NCBI GenBank assembly: GCA_036346255.1
Contig: CM070629.1
Coordinates: 2,919,001 to 2,983,000 of the forward strand
Origin: Ampelocalamus luodianensis
Lineage: Eukaryota; Streptophyta; Magnoliopsida; Poales; Poaceae
Direction of reading: 5' to 3'
DNA length: 64,000 bases
Shown here: positions 10,193 to 21,968 of the stretch, in pieces
Layout: the number at the start of each line of letters is the position of its first letter
How positions within the stretch are numbered: the stretch's first letter is position 1
Position numbers and translations under genes: made by a program
Notes under the pieces: model-generated
Database searches by the model: none
Told to the model about the DNA's origin: nothing
What the model saw: the letters and a program-made list of their open reading frames with translations, nothing else

Positions 10193-11783
10193 CTAGAACC
10201 ATGCTAGTACTTCATAAGTATCTACAAGTACTTGTCATTTGGTTACATAACTAATTTGACGATGTGTGGATTAGTGATGCGACATCTTATTAAACAGCAC
10301 GCATGCGTGGCATACCCTGTTTTTTTTTCGTTTGCGCACTACTTGGCACGTCTCTGTGCACGTGAATCCTGTCTTCCCCTGTTCGTCATGCTCAGGTGGT
10401 CATTTGAATTTACTGCAAAATATGAGGTGAAATGAATGCAGTTGCTGCTTGGCAAGGTTGAGCAAATTGACCTCAAAATTGTGTTTTAATCCCAATACAT
10501 GAACCATATTTCTCATCTCATAACAAAAGTAGAAGTCTAATATTCAGTAAGTACAGAGACATGAATTTCAGGGACTTGTAGCAATTTCCAGGGGCTTTGA
10601 GTCATATATTCAATTCTATTGGCTCAGTTGGGGTCCGGCCAGTGTCAGGATTTTCATGAGCAACAAGCAGCCATGTTTATCATGGACCTACAGTGTAGAG
10701 ACCATAGCAGGTACGAGGCTGAGGCTGCTGGCCCCACCACCCTTGCATGTAAAAGCAGTTGGCATGGCCGCAAGGTGCAGCCTGCCTGCAGGCACTAATA
10801 AATTTTCATTGCAGGCTTTTTACCAGCCTTTTTAGATGAACTTATTGAGCCACTCATTCAATCAATCCTATCCTCACCACTTTTATTAACAAAATTACTA
10901 GTAGTATAATGTAAGTGAGATTATTATTACTCACAAGTTGATCGGAGAAAAGGGACAAAAAACTACAAAACACAGACAAGGCCATGGAGAAGGCATGATC
11001 CCATCATTAGTTTATGATTTAAATCACAATGGATTGGTTTATTAATCATAGCTATTAATGGAAAATGGGAGTTCAGATGGGGGGCCCATTTGTTTGCCCC
11101 TTAACTCTCCTCCACCCCACTAAGAAACAACATTGTTTGCCTTGTAAAAAAAAAAGCAATGTTTGTTTTATATGTGCATAGTCATACCAAGATTTGTACT
11201 TATGATTGGTTATCTTCATAAAAATATGGGGCATAGAGAAGTCACACAGACAAACGGTCAACTCAGTAAGAGGAATGCATTGATGAATCAGCAGCACACC
11301 ATTTTTTTCAGCATTCGAATGAAGAAAAAATAACTGAAACAACAACAGAATTTCTCACACCAACAAGCCTTTTCATACGGTGAAAGAACAAAGGAACAAA
11401 ATGATTTTTTTTGTTGTTGATTTTCTCTCATCCTCATATCTCCAATCTCATCATATCCACAAAGATCTCCATGCAAATGCCTTCAGAGAAGGAAAAGGGG
11501 GAAAAGAAAGAAAGAAAGAACTAATAGAAGGAAGAGGAAGGCGAAATAAAATTGCAAGAGGAAGAAGGCCCCCTCCTCTCCTCAAAAAACACCCTTCTCT
11601 CTACTTTCAGAGTTCAAGAAGCTGGTACTAGCTTATTACGGCCCACTTTCCTCTGCTTGTCACAATGCTCACTAATTCCTTTTGCGCCACTACTTGTTAC
11701 CCTGATGATTGATGGGCTTTGGGGTAAGACGATCACTGAATGAACAAGAGAAGCAATGCCAAGTTATATATGTACGGTGTGTA
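10193..11783. other. 3' flank of cyclin copy 1
   Basis: The block is shared with 20118-21968 in unit 2. Its right part (about 10920-11610) is absent from the young units, where CCTCAC joins directly to the GACTTTCAGAG stretch. Copy 1 itself lacks about 260 bp that copy 2 has at 20860-21120. No coding sequence is seen; the part nearest 11783 is presumably the cyclin 3' UTR. Confidence 0.55.
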
Positions 11784-13501
11784 TCAGATTGGTGTTGTGT
11801 TTAGACTTCTCCTCTTGGAAGCTGGAGTAGAGGCCTCACTGTTGTTACTACTGCTGTTGTTTAAGTGTGATGATCCTAGTGTCGTGTCATCACTCCTAAA
11901 GCTGAAGCATGCTGCATCCAGCACGGCGATCGGGCTCTGTGGCACTAAAGGGCCTGCATTGATGTTCCCTCTCTTCTTCACCAACTCCTTCTCTTGCATC
12001 AGCTCAAAGCATCTCATAATCATCTCCTGCAGATGCACACATCACATTTCAGAAAGAGTGTAAATACAATGGCGCACCAATCTGGGTTTTCCGCAACTCA
12101 AGAAGAGACTCACCTTATTTACAGGGATTTCAGATGCTGCAAGGGCACTGCTGAAGCCAACGACCTGATTCTCAGCAAGCGTTGATAGCACCACTGCGGC
12201 AGCAATCTCAGAAGGTCTGAATGACAAGAACCTAGAGTCTATAAATCCATTGCATGAGTATATTCTAGTTAGTACACCACCATCAGATGTTGCCATTGGC
12301 AATGTAGGTAAAACCTTTGGGTTAACTCATCAAGCAATATGGTCGAACCTTTCAGAGTGCCAACTATGAGCTCATCGCACCTTGAGGCCAGTGTGTAACT
12401 CGGTGGCTTCCCTTCATTGAACTTGTCCAGGAAGTAGCTGATGAAAGAGAATGGGGTCACAGCCTGCAACCTCCATTTCAAGGTCTCCATCACAATGAGC
12501 TCCATCCTCTTAATATTCCTTGCTTCAAACACATACTTCGCATCGCAAACCTATCGTATATTAATCGCATTTCAGCAAAAATCATCGTGCGATCATTGAA
12601 CAATTATCGATTTTACAATGCTGTAACTTCTTCTTCACCTGAAGGTCCACAGGAAGAGGGGCCACCGTCTCCTCCATCTTGACAACAAGAGATAGGCACA
12701 CAACTGACAGCAACTGTTGCATCCAAGATTTGTCATGCTACAACAACAAGAAACCAAAAAGACGCAATGATCAGTATCAGGTTAACTTACATAGTAAGTA
12801 GCAATGTACAGGTTCAGATTCTTACTAGAAGATTAAACAAGAAGAAGAACCTATCCAGGTAGTTCACGGATAGGAAAAGACTCAGTGGTCCAAAATTGTA
12901 GTAGGAATAGACCTGCAGCCCACATGAGAGGACAAGATCAGCGCCTCGTCAGTTTCTACTTAAAACAGATTTGTCCAGATAAAGGCAAAGGTGCTAGTGG
13001 GCTCATTGCCTCATTGCTATCTGTATCTCTTACTAGTAGTTGTCGAATTGGCAAGAAGCCACAAGATGCAAGACACACAACCAAAACAGGATTGACTAAA
13101 AGTCAAATATGTAATGCAAGCATGCAACAGCCTTCCTAAAATCAATTAATCCACCATAAAAAAGAAATCGAAAGAACCAATAAATCCTAAGATTTTTCTT
13201 TTTCTTTTTTCACCTTGCAAATCCAATCCATTGCGTCTTTCCTCCAAGAAGACTCCGATCCTCCATGCTCCAACCTCTCCACATAGCCGCCCTGAGGCAG
13301 ATGATCCATCTCCTTCTCCACCAGCACCCCCACAACCTCATCACTATCCACTGGGAACACAACACCGGCGTCCAAGAAATCAAGGCCACTCCCCAACTCC
13401 ACCACCTCACCGTCGCTGTCGCAGTCGCTCAGGCCAAGGACGCTGCTCCTGTCCTCCCCACAGAGCAGGGTAGAGGAAGCACCGAAGCAAAGGATACCCA
13501 T
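11784..13501 (-). CDS. CYCD2: D-type cyclin (CYCD2 class), copy 1, full frame
   Basis: Six exons give a 347-aa protein: 13214-13501, 12826-12912, 12639-12737, 12349-12550, 12114-12238 and 11784-12026. All junctions are GT-AG and phases agree (0,0,0,1,0). D-type cyclins activate CDKA at the G1/S transition in the nucleus. The retinoblastoma-binding LxCxE motif is LLCGE at residues 12-16. The cyclin box starts near R87/DWICK and includes NYLDRF (113-118) and K145/MEE. The C-terminal cyclin fold contains FRPSEIAA, and the tail is Ser/Asn-rich ending KRRSLNTTPI. Family length is about 350 aa. Oddity: after NYLDRF it reads FFLFNLL, where the other copies read FSSFNLP, and it has VVK where they have AVK. 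All four changes are C-to-T, so function may be impaired or the bases miscalled. Confidence 0.88.
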
Positions 13502-13746
13502 CTCAAGATCACAAATACACGGCGGGCTCTTTCTCGGCTCCTCCTCCTCTTCCTCCCCCTGCTCCTACTTGAGGAGTATTTGGTACAAGAATCCGTTCTT
13601 GGTGCCTAAAGGTTGCTACTCTTTTCCTCGGCTGTGGCCTTGGGAGGTGAGATAGAGAGGACCCAATGGAGAATGGCAAAGGGAAAGCAAAGATGGGAGA
13701 GAGAGAGGGGTCTCCTGGGGAAGAGAACAAAGAAGGGCTTTGGGTG

Positions 13747-13753
13747 TTTTATA
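13747..13753 (-). promoter_or_regulatory. TATA box of cyclin copy 1
   Basis: The minus strand reads TATAAAA about 246 bp upstream of the start codon, followed by a CT-rich leader as in many plant 5' UTRs. The same box is kept at 44096-44102 and 52650-52656 but altered in copy 2. Confidence 0.6.
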
Positions 13754-13930
13754 GGGTGTGACAGGTGTGTGGTTTTCGGGGAGGAATGATCGAGCAATAA
13801 TATGCACACTGGGTAGCATTTGCTTCATCCACCCCTCCACGCGTGGAGTCCCACTCCTGGTATTAATAAATCCAAGCGGCGTGTACAACCACCAGGTCAG
13901 CGTGCTTCCCCGGGTCGGCAGTACACAAAC
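13754..13930. promoter_or_regulatory. Ancestral upstream promoter segment of the cyclin gene
   Basis: The segment is shared with copy 2 (23935-24115) but replaced in copies 4 and 5. It is cut at about 13930, where LTR-type sequence begins. I identify no specific cis-element. Confidence 0.45.
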
Positions 13931-15122
13931 ACAGGCGACCGACGCGGATCTGAGGACGGGCAGGCTGGGAGGTGGCGGCGGTATTCTCCGGACCGTGGTG
14001 GGAGGCGGGCTCGGCGGTGGAGGGGCTGGCTTGGCTCTCGGTTGGGGCAAGAAAAGAATGGCAGTGGGAGGGCTTTGCTAGATGGGGAAAGAAAGTGACG
14101 AGAGAGACGAAAAGCTGTTCGGCTGGGGTGACAGCAATTGGGAGATGGCAGCAGGGAGGTGGATGATTCGGCTGGGAGTGAGATAAAGAAATGGTTACTG
14201 GGGTTGCTCTCTTGGGAAAGGGAGAAATGGCAGTGGTGTGCAGTGGTGAGGTGACCACACAAACAATAGAAAGATTGCATGAGTTGAAGGGTGGTTTGGC
14301 TGGGACAGCAAGAAAATGAGATGGAATGGCTGTGGAGTGAGGTTTGGTTGGTAGGTGAAATAGGACAGTGATTAGAGAATTGATTCAGCTGTGCACAAGG
14401 TAGGAATAAATAAATGGCAAAGGTGGTGGGAAAGAATGCTTTCGACTGGGAGTAAACAATTGGATAGAGTTGACAAGACTTGTTCAGCGGGGAGGAGAGA
14501 AAGCAGTGGGAGACTTGGGTTTGGCTGGACTAAAGAATGGGCAGTGGTGAAAAATTGATGATGGGTTAGGGAGGTTTTACACATGGAAAAGAACGTATAA
14601 GCAGGTATTTCGTCTGCGATCTGTCGAACCGGAAAATAAAACAACTATACTAATGCATGCAAGACGATATGATTTTTTTGTGATGTATGCTAAAACATAA
14701 AATCAAAATAATTAAATTTAATGCAGTCTTTCAAACCATTCGATTAAATATTGATTATTATTACTTGATGTGAGAAAATTGCAAACATGCTTTAATCAAC
14801 TTCTCCATCAATATTTTGAATAATTATGCCGAGTTTAGATTTTTAATTATAAATTTTCATTCCCTTTTGTTTTATCTACCTATTAGATTTGTGTTTTAAA
14901 TTCATATTCAAAATTTTAACATGCAAATTAAATAGGGAACCAAATAAGCTCCAAAAATTCCAGAGAATCCAAACAAACATATCAGAGAATATAGAATCCA
15001 ACTAAAACATTCCCACACTTGAAACCTATTTGCTGCAACAAAAAGTTTTAAAAAGGTCCAAAATTTCATAAATGCACAGTAGATGCTTAGCTAATCCAGC
15101 TTAAGGATTTTGGACTGTTACA
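13931..15122 (-). mobile_element. Truncated LTR of a Ty3/gypsy-type element
   Basis: On the minus strand an LTR begins TGTAACAGTCC at 15122, directly after a purine-rich tract (TAAGGGGGTAGGTTT). It then runs AT-rich for ~480 bp and GC-rich beyond about 14640. This is the same layout as the minus-strand solo LTR at 57029-60354, which begins TGTAACAGCCC. The end is missing: the sequence stops at 13930 against the cyclin promoter segment. Family membership (RIRE3/RIRE8-like) is inference from layout and terminus. Confidence 0.6.
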
Positions 15123-16724
15123 AAACCTACCCCCTTAAACAGAATCTCGTCTCGAGATTCCAGTAGTTCGGAAGTCGGAACGAAAGGGTGTTGCAACCTA
15201 GGTGGGTTTGGTTACGGGGTCACACTTCGAATTTCGTCGTAAAACGAACTTAAATCCGAAACAAGAGAGGTTTTTCAAAAGTTTTGGGTTCTAGAGTGGG
15301 AGGCTATGTCGAATGATTTCTATAATCCTTCTATCACGTGCTTCCTAGGCGGTTCTTTCGACTCTAATGAAATGCACCATCTGCTGTATTGATTTCCTTC
15401 AGAGGTAGTGCCGAGAGATCTTGACAAAGTAACATGGTGTTGTTGACATATTTTTCCTTTCCATTGTGTTGTTTAATTTTCTTTCCTGAGTTGAAGACGC
15501 TTCTGACATATCGAGCTTCACGTCATCTTCTGGTAGGACGAAAGAATACTAACTATCTCAGAGGAAAGAGTCCTAAAGAACAGAGAAGAGAATTTAAAGC
15601 AAGGCTTAAGGTAGTCTCACTAACCCTTGCTTCACTAGTTCTAATTGCCCGGCTTGGAGAGGAATGTATTGGATGAAAGGCATGAAAAGATGCATGTGTG
15701 CAAATTAGTCCTAAGGCAATTTTAAATTTTGGTTAGTGGGAGTACAAGTGCTCACATATATGCTTACATGATTCTATCAAAATGCAACAAGACCAATTTA
15801 TTTTTGTTAGGTGAGCATAAGATTCGACCACAACAAGAATTCATACGAGCATGACATGGTCCTTCTCATAGCAATAAAACAATCAATTTGACAATTTTGA
15901 ATAACACTCAATAAAGCCTACACATGCTAGTACATTCATCTTAGAGTTCACACATACATCAAGAATAGCTCACACACCAACAAGCCTAGCACCAAGCTCA
16001 AAACAGATTTTGTTTAATGACTACTAGTGAGCAACTAGGGCTCGGGAAAAATTACTAAAATAGCTACAAAAATTCCAGAAAAATTCTAGGATGTTTCTGG
16101 GTTGCTAGAGATGCTAGAAAAATTACCCTACACATAAAGCTCAGGTTCTGGTTGGTACAATATTTCAGACAAGATAATAAGGCCTATGGTCCAAACAGCA
16201 GTGAAATCAAGTTCGAAAATTCCAGAAAAATTCTGGTAGGTTACTGAGGGAATACACAACACCAGGAAATTGGGTCCTAGCAGTTTACACCTTCCGATTA
16301 GTACCAGATTCCAAATTTGTCAGAACAGCACCACAAAGTATTTGATTTAATTTCTGGGCAAAACGAGTTAAATAAATTCTGCACAAATTATATTCGTGAA
16401 CTACACACCATCAGGTTCTCACGTGAAATTTTTTAAGATTTTTGGAATCGCCATTTGTTACTGGAGTATTTTTCTTTCAATCCTTGACGAAATTCACACA
16501 ATACAAGAAAAGTGGTTTAATGACATAAAGAGCAATCGACTACATAAGCAATTCTAACATGGTTGAAAACACTTCCAGTTAAGCAAGATTAGAATGAGAT
16601 ACTCTCAGTTCATATTAGAACAAGTTCACTTTTCATCAATTAAAAGACAAACATGTTCTTTAACTTCACAACATCTAGCTCATCAAGTCATAACATCCAT
16701 GATATCCAAAACTTCAGATTTATG
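15123..16724 (-). mobile_element. Internal 3' part of the same LTR element
   Basis: This sequence precedes the LTR on the minus strand. It contains the polypurine tract next to 15122 and a palindromic AATCTCG/CGAGATT stretch just beyond it. No gag or pol frame is seen; only untranslated 3' internal sequence seems to remain. It ends where cyclin-unit sequence resumes (GGTCAGTACATACAACTC). Confidence 0.5.
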
Positions 16725-18451
16725 TATGTGAACTGGTCAGTACATACAACTCAATACCTTCATTGTATTTCATTTTGTTTTTTGTTTTTGTTTTGCTTCT
16801 CTTATATTCATGTATAAATTTGGATTGCACAAGTCTATGTTTGTCTCAATTTAGCTTAGCCCGCTTGTGTTTCTAATAAAAAATAGATATGTCTTAGCCC
16901 TTTGAGACTCACTCTATTTTTATCCTGACTTCACCACTACAGTGTAGCACATTAAAAAATGTGCAAGAGAAACTAGTTACTAACTTACTATAGCCGTCGA
17001 TTTGCACCACACTGATCACTTCGAATCCGACTGCCCATATTGACTATAAGGAACACACTGTTCATGTAAAGGCAGATGATACACTTCCTATGAAGATGGA
17101 TGCTTCTATAATCTATACTCCATCGACATATATCATGTAATGTAGTACTAGATCCTAGGGGCGAATCCACTAGAGGCTTTGTTAGCTCTCCCCCCCCTCT
17201 GTGGCGGCAGCTGCGGCCAATGGACCATGGATGCCAGAGCTGAAGGGTGAGGGAGAAAGAGATTAGACGTCATATGAAGATGGGTCATTTCTCAGCAGTC
17301 GACACACAAATGAATGGGCAACTAGCAACCATACCCCCACCAGATTGAACTAGTGTGGCGTACCTGAGCAGGCACCAGGCAGAGCTAAAACCCTAGCAGA
17401 GTAGCGACGGAACAGTGTGCGATGGCTGACCGGCGGTTGCACGGGGATCTGGGGAAGCTAGGGTGGTGTCGTGAAGAGGCGTGGCTCGGTGGACAGTAGG
17501 AAGCTGCGTGGCGTGCAGGGAAGCTTGAGCCTGCAACTTGGGGCAGCAGGAAGCAACGCGATGAACTAGAGCCAAGGAGGGGGAGCACGGAGAAGCGAAG
17601 GAGAGGAGGGGATTTGCTAGGATGTGGCATGATGAGTCGGAGCCCGGGAGGGGGAGGACCAATGAGCCGAGGAGGAGAGGGGGGGTCTACCAGTGTCGGG
17701 CATTGCCACGACGAGCCGCTGCGGTCAGGACCAAAGGGCGGAGACTGAGGAGGCGAGGACAGAGCCAGAGAGGAGTTACAGGGGTCGAGCTGTCGGTACC
17801 TTCATTGTGCTTCTCTCTCTCTCTTTTGCTTTGCTTCTTTTTTATTCATGTGTAAACTTAGATTATGCAAAAGTAAAATACAATGTTAGTATCAATTTAG
17901 CTTAGTGCTTTGAGCACTACTCTCTTTTCATATGGTGGCTTGCCACTGCACTCCTCCGGTTCTCCCTGGCGATCCATCTACGAACATGAACACATGATGG
18001 AACTCCCGATTCCATAGACTCCACCCACATCCACGATCATTTCCACGCTCCGCGCGTCATCTTCCCTTGTGCAGAGTGCACTCCTGCCAGGCCAGCTGCT
18101 GCACCCACTCCGCTGGCTATCTGCCACCTGTGCATCAAAAGGCAACCAAACAAAGCAACGAAACGAAACTCACGGAAAACTACTTGTCAGTGCCACCGTA
18201 TATCTCCTTTAGATCCTTTCGACGTCTCAAAAAAAGAGGAACAAGGATGGGTATTTTTCCACAGTTTCCAATGCAAAATTACAAAGCAACACCTGCCTTA
18301 TTACTAGTTTACTACTACTACTCGCAAACTCGAGTGAAAGATCAGCTAGGTGACTTTTGTTGCTTGCAAAGAGGATGAAGAGACACTGTAAATGAGGCAT
18401 TAGGAATTATACTCAATAAGCACTAAGCACTGCCGTACTGCATGGTATATA
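16725..18451. repeat. Cyclin-unit segment, unit 2
   Basis: The stretch matches 37667-39390, 45875-47600 and 54429-56147 at high identity. It has a variable C homopolymer near 17190 and a GC-rich part (17380-17780) with frames that are not conserved between copies. I recognise no gene. Some wording (GGGGCGAATCCAC, CTTCACCACTAC) recalls hAT-type ends, but no target duplication was found. Confidence 0.6.
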
Positions 18452-19568
18452 GGGCAATTGATAATATGTCCTCCGCTTAAATGGTTTTCAAATATATAGC
18501 TTCATTTTCTATATAAATGATAATATAGCTTCTACTAGATGGATTCTTGATTAAATACACTATTTATAATATTTTATTAATATACTGTGCTTTTTTTTCG
18601 TTCTAGCCACCCAAAATGACCAGGATGCCTTAACCCGCGCGCTCATCTCCTCCCTCTTGAGCAGCTCCGACGCCATCTGCCTTGCCGCCGGCAAACCACC
18701 CACAACATGGACACTGTTGCCTCCGTGCCGCCCGTCCCGCCCTTCATCATATTGGGCAACACCGCCGGGATCGCCGCCTCCACCTTCTCGCACATCGCGG
18801 CGCTCCCTGGCCGGGGGAGCTCGCGTTTGTGGCTAGCATGCGCACGGCCGCTGGGACGGCGCTCAGCCAGACTATCTCCGTAGCGCGTGCTCCGCGAGGC
18901 TGGAGAGGCCGACCTCCACGGCCTGCTTGTCTAGGATGCCCTTCTCGTCGACGGGGCCGACGAGACGGATCAGCTCGGCGACCAATTCCTCCGCCTCGGC
19001 GACCGTCGCCTTCATGTCCGACGTTGCATTAAGGAGCAATGCCTCCACCAGCCTCGCCGCGTCGATCCGTGCCTCCAGCCCGCTCCCGCTCCGCCACACG
19101 CGCGCCAGGGACGCGACCGAGGACGCGACGTCGACGGTGAGTGCCACGGCGACCCGCTTCTTGTTGTCCTCATCGATGCTCAGACACGGCGAACACGACA
19201 AGCACCCGCGGGGCCGCATCGACGGACTCGACGGTGGCATCCGCCTGCCTCCGCTGGAGCACGGACCCCACGGTCTCGTCGGAGAGGAAGGCGGCGAGCT
19301 TGTGGAGTGCCGGCGGAGATGAGCGCACGGGTACAAGACTCGGGCAAGGGCATCTGGTCATTTCGCGTGACCAAAACATGAAAAAGTTGAAAACACACAA
19401 GATATTAACAAAAATGTTGCAGATAGAGTATTTAATTAAGAATCCATTTAGGTGGATGATATATTGTCAATTACATCGAAAAATAAAAGTACATGTTCGA
19501 ACAATTACATCGGAAATGAAGATATATGTTCAAAAAACATTCAAGTGGAGGGTATATTATAATTCCGC
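18452..19568 (-). mobile_element. Pack-MULE carrying a PUB/ARM gene fragment, unit 2
   Basis: A 1117-bp element. The left end is GGGCAATTGATAATATG and the inverted right end GCGGAATTATAATAT. The TIRs are similar over roughly 110-170 bp. Flanks are TGGTATATA (18443-18451) and TGATATATA (19569-19577), and the empty site at 25066-25074 reads TGATATATA. That proves a 9-bp Mutator-type duplication with one later change. The interior is GC-rich and carries a U-box ligase fragment on the minus strand. There is no transposase. Confidence 0.88.
18605..19345 (-). pseudogene. C-terminal ARM fragment of a PUB-type U-box E3 ligase
   Basis: Read on the minus strand, one frame gives ALHKLAAFLSDETVGSVL and a second gives DIAxRLVEALL, EAEELVAELIRLVG and LSSLAEHALRR. 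A third gives AAIPAVLPNMMKGG, SMLWAVC and ARQMASELLK. These are, in order, the C-terminal ARM repeats of PUB22/23/CMPG1-like ubiquitin ligases. The U-box (E2-binding) domain and the start are absent, and frames change at least twice. It is a captured fragment, not a working ligase. No intron is visible, and the parent genes are usually intronless. Confidence 0.75.
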
Positions 19569-19577
19569 TGATATATA

Positions 19578-21968
19578 CTACCGCGATCATGCATAGGCTT
19601 TTTTTCTGGGTGCTCATGCGTTGGCTTGTGTCGTAGACAGGTCTCCATCTATCCATGCAGTCGCAGAGAAGATAGTACTAGCACAAGGATACATACAAGG
19701 CGATGGAGCCGAACGGCGTCTTTGCCATCGCCAAGGAGACAGTGCAAACGACGAAGGGGGCCCCTGGGCCGCTCTGCACACGTCTGCGCTCCCCTCACAT
19801 TTTCCCCACGGCGAGCCACCGCGGCTGCAGCCTTACTCGTGCTGCTAGCTCTACGCACCCACCCCACCGCTCGCGTGAGATCGATCGGATTGAATCGAAT
19901 CTCCTGCGCCGTTGCTGCAACCGACGACTGTGGCGGTGGTGTCGTCGTTGCATGCCATGCGTGCAGCTGGTCTGTGGTTGCCTCAGCATGACTGGTCCTT
20001 CCCTGTCTGCACTCCGCTCCCAGATTTGCAGGGTTTGTTTGGTTGGTGACTTGGATTCTATGTCTGAGAAAAAGTGGTGTCTAGAGGTAACCTAAAAAGT
20101 AGATAATTTTTGTGCATGTGCTAGAACCATGCTAGTACTTCATAAGTATCTACAAGTACTTGTCATTTGGTTACATAACTAATTTGACGATGTGTGGATT
20201 AGTGATGCGACATCTTATTAAACAGCACGCATGCTTGGCATACCCTGTTTTTTTTCGTTTGCGCACTACTTAGCACGTCTCTGTGCACGTGAATCCTGTC
20301 TTCCCCTGTTCGTCATGCTCAGGTGGTCATTTGAATTTACTGCAAAATATGAGGTGAAATGAATGCAGTTGCTGCTTGGCAAGGTTGAGCAAATTGACCT
20401 CAAAATCGTGTTTTAATCCCAATACATGAACCATATTTCTCATCTCATAACAAAAGTAGAAGTCTAATATTCAGTAAGTACAGAGACATGAATTTCAGGG
20501 ACTTGTAGCAATTTCCAGGGGCTTTGAGTCATATATTCAATTCTATTGGCTCAGTTGGGGTCCGGCCAGTGTCAGGATTTTCACGAGCAACAAGCAGCCA
20601 TGTTTATCATGGACCTACAGTGTAGAGACCATAGCAGTACGCAGGTCGAGGTCACGCCCCACCACCCTTGCATGTAAAGCGGTTGGCATGGCGCAAGGTG
20701 CACTTTGCTCACAGCACCAATAAATTTTCATTGCAGGCTTTTTACCAGCCTTTTTAGATGAATTTATTGAGCCACTCATTCAATCAATCCTATCCTCACC
20801 ACTTTTATTAACAAAATTACTAGTAGTATAATGTAAGTGAGATTATTATTACTCACAAGTCACAAATCATACAGGTGTCCCTGAATATCACACCCCCCAA
20901 AGTCCATATACTGATGTTAAAGGCTAATATGGAGATGAATACCATAAGAAAGAGTGATCTCTTTAGCATTCTCATGTTGTTGAAGACTACATGGCTGATT
21001 TTTTTTTAGTAGAAGTGGCTTTTGCTGAGGCTCCAATGTTATCCAACAGGGGGAAAAGATCCAGAAAGGTTTGGATCTCCTGAAGTAGGTATGCTTTCCG
21101 TCTTGTCTATTTGCACTGTTTGATCGGAGAAAAGGGACAAAAAACTACAAAACACAGACAATGCCATGGAGAAGGCATGATCCCATCATTAGTTTATGAT
21201 TTAAATCACAATGGATTGGTTTATTAATCATAGCTATTAATGGCAAGTGGGAGTTCAGATGGGGGACCCATTTGTTTGCCCCTTAACTCTCCTCCACCCC
21301 ACTAAGAAACATCAGTGTTTGTCTTGTAAAAAAAAGCACTGATTGTTTTATATGTGCACAGTCATACCAAGATTTGTACTTATGATTGGTTATCTTCATA
21401 AAAATATGGGGCATAGAGAAGTCACACAGACAAGCGGTCAACTCAGTAAGAGGAATGCATTGATGAATCAGTAGCACACCATTTTTTTTCAGCACCCGAA
21501 TGAAGAAAAAATAACTGAAACAACAACAGAATTTCTCACACCAACAAGCCTTTTCATACGGTGAAAGAACAAAGGAACAAAACGATTTTTTTTGTTGTTG
21601 ATTTTCTCTCATCCTCATATCTCCAATCTCATCATATCCACAAAGATCTCCCTGCAAATGCCTTCAGAGAAGGAAAAGGAAGAAAAGAAAGAAAGAAAGA
21701 AAGAACTAATAGAAGGAAGAGGAAGGCGAAACAAAATTGCAAGAGGAAGAAGGCCCCCTCCTCTCCTAAAAAAACACCCTTCTCTCTACTTTCAGAGTTC
21801 AAGAAGCTGGTACTAGCTTATTACTGCCCACTTTCCTCTGCTTGTCACAATGCTCACTAATTCCTTTTGCGCCACTACTTGTTACCCTGATGATTGATGG
21901 GTTTTGGGGTAAGACGATCACTGAATGAACAAGAGAAGCAATGCCAAGTTATATATGTACGGTGTGTA
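19578..21968. other. Non-coding unit segment and 3' flank of cyclin copy 2
   Basis: The left part (19578-20090) recurs at 25075-25540, 40507-40940, 48729-49180 and 60355-60710. It contains a repeated start-like stretch reading MEPNGVFAIAK, but the frame after it differs between copies, so I do not call a gene. The middle contains the block from 20118. The right part is the cyclin 3' flank; 20860-21120 is present here and in unit 3 (27340-27480) but missing from unit 1. Confidence 0.5.

Noticed and set aside
17622..17855. GC-rich frames around 17380-17860 and their copies at 38291, 46497 and 55046
   Set aside because: Frames on both strands change with small indels between copies and match no family.
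19703..20095. Frame starting MEPNGVFAIAK in the segment right of the MULE
   Set aside because: The first ~11 codons recur but the following frame differs between copies at 19703, 40631, 48854 and 60385. No known family.
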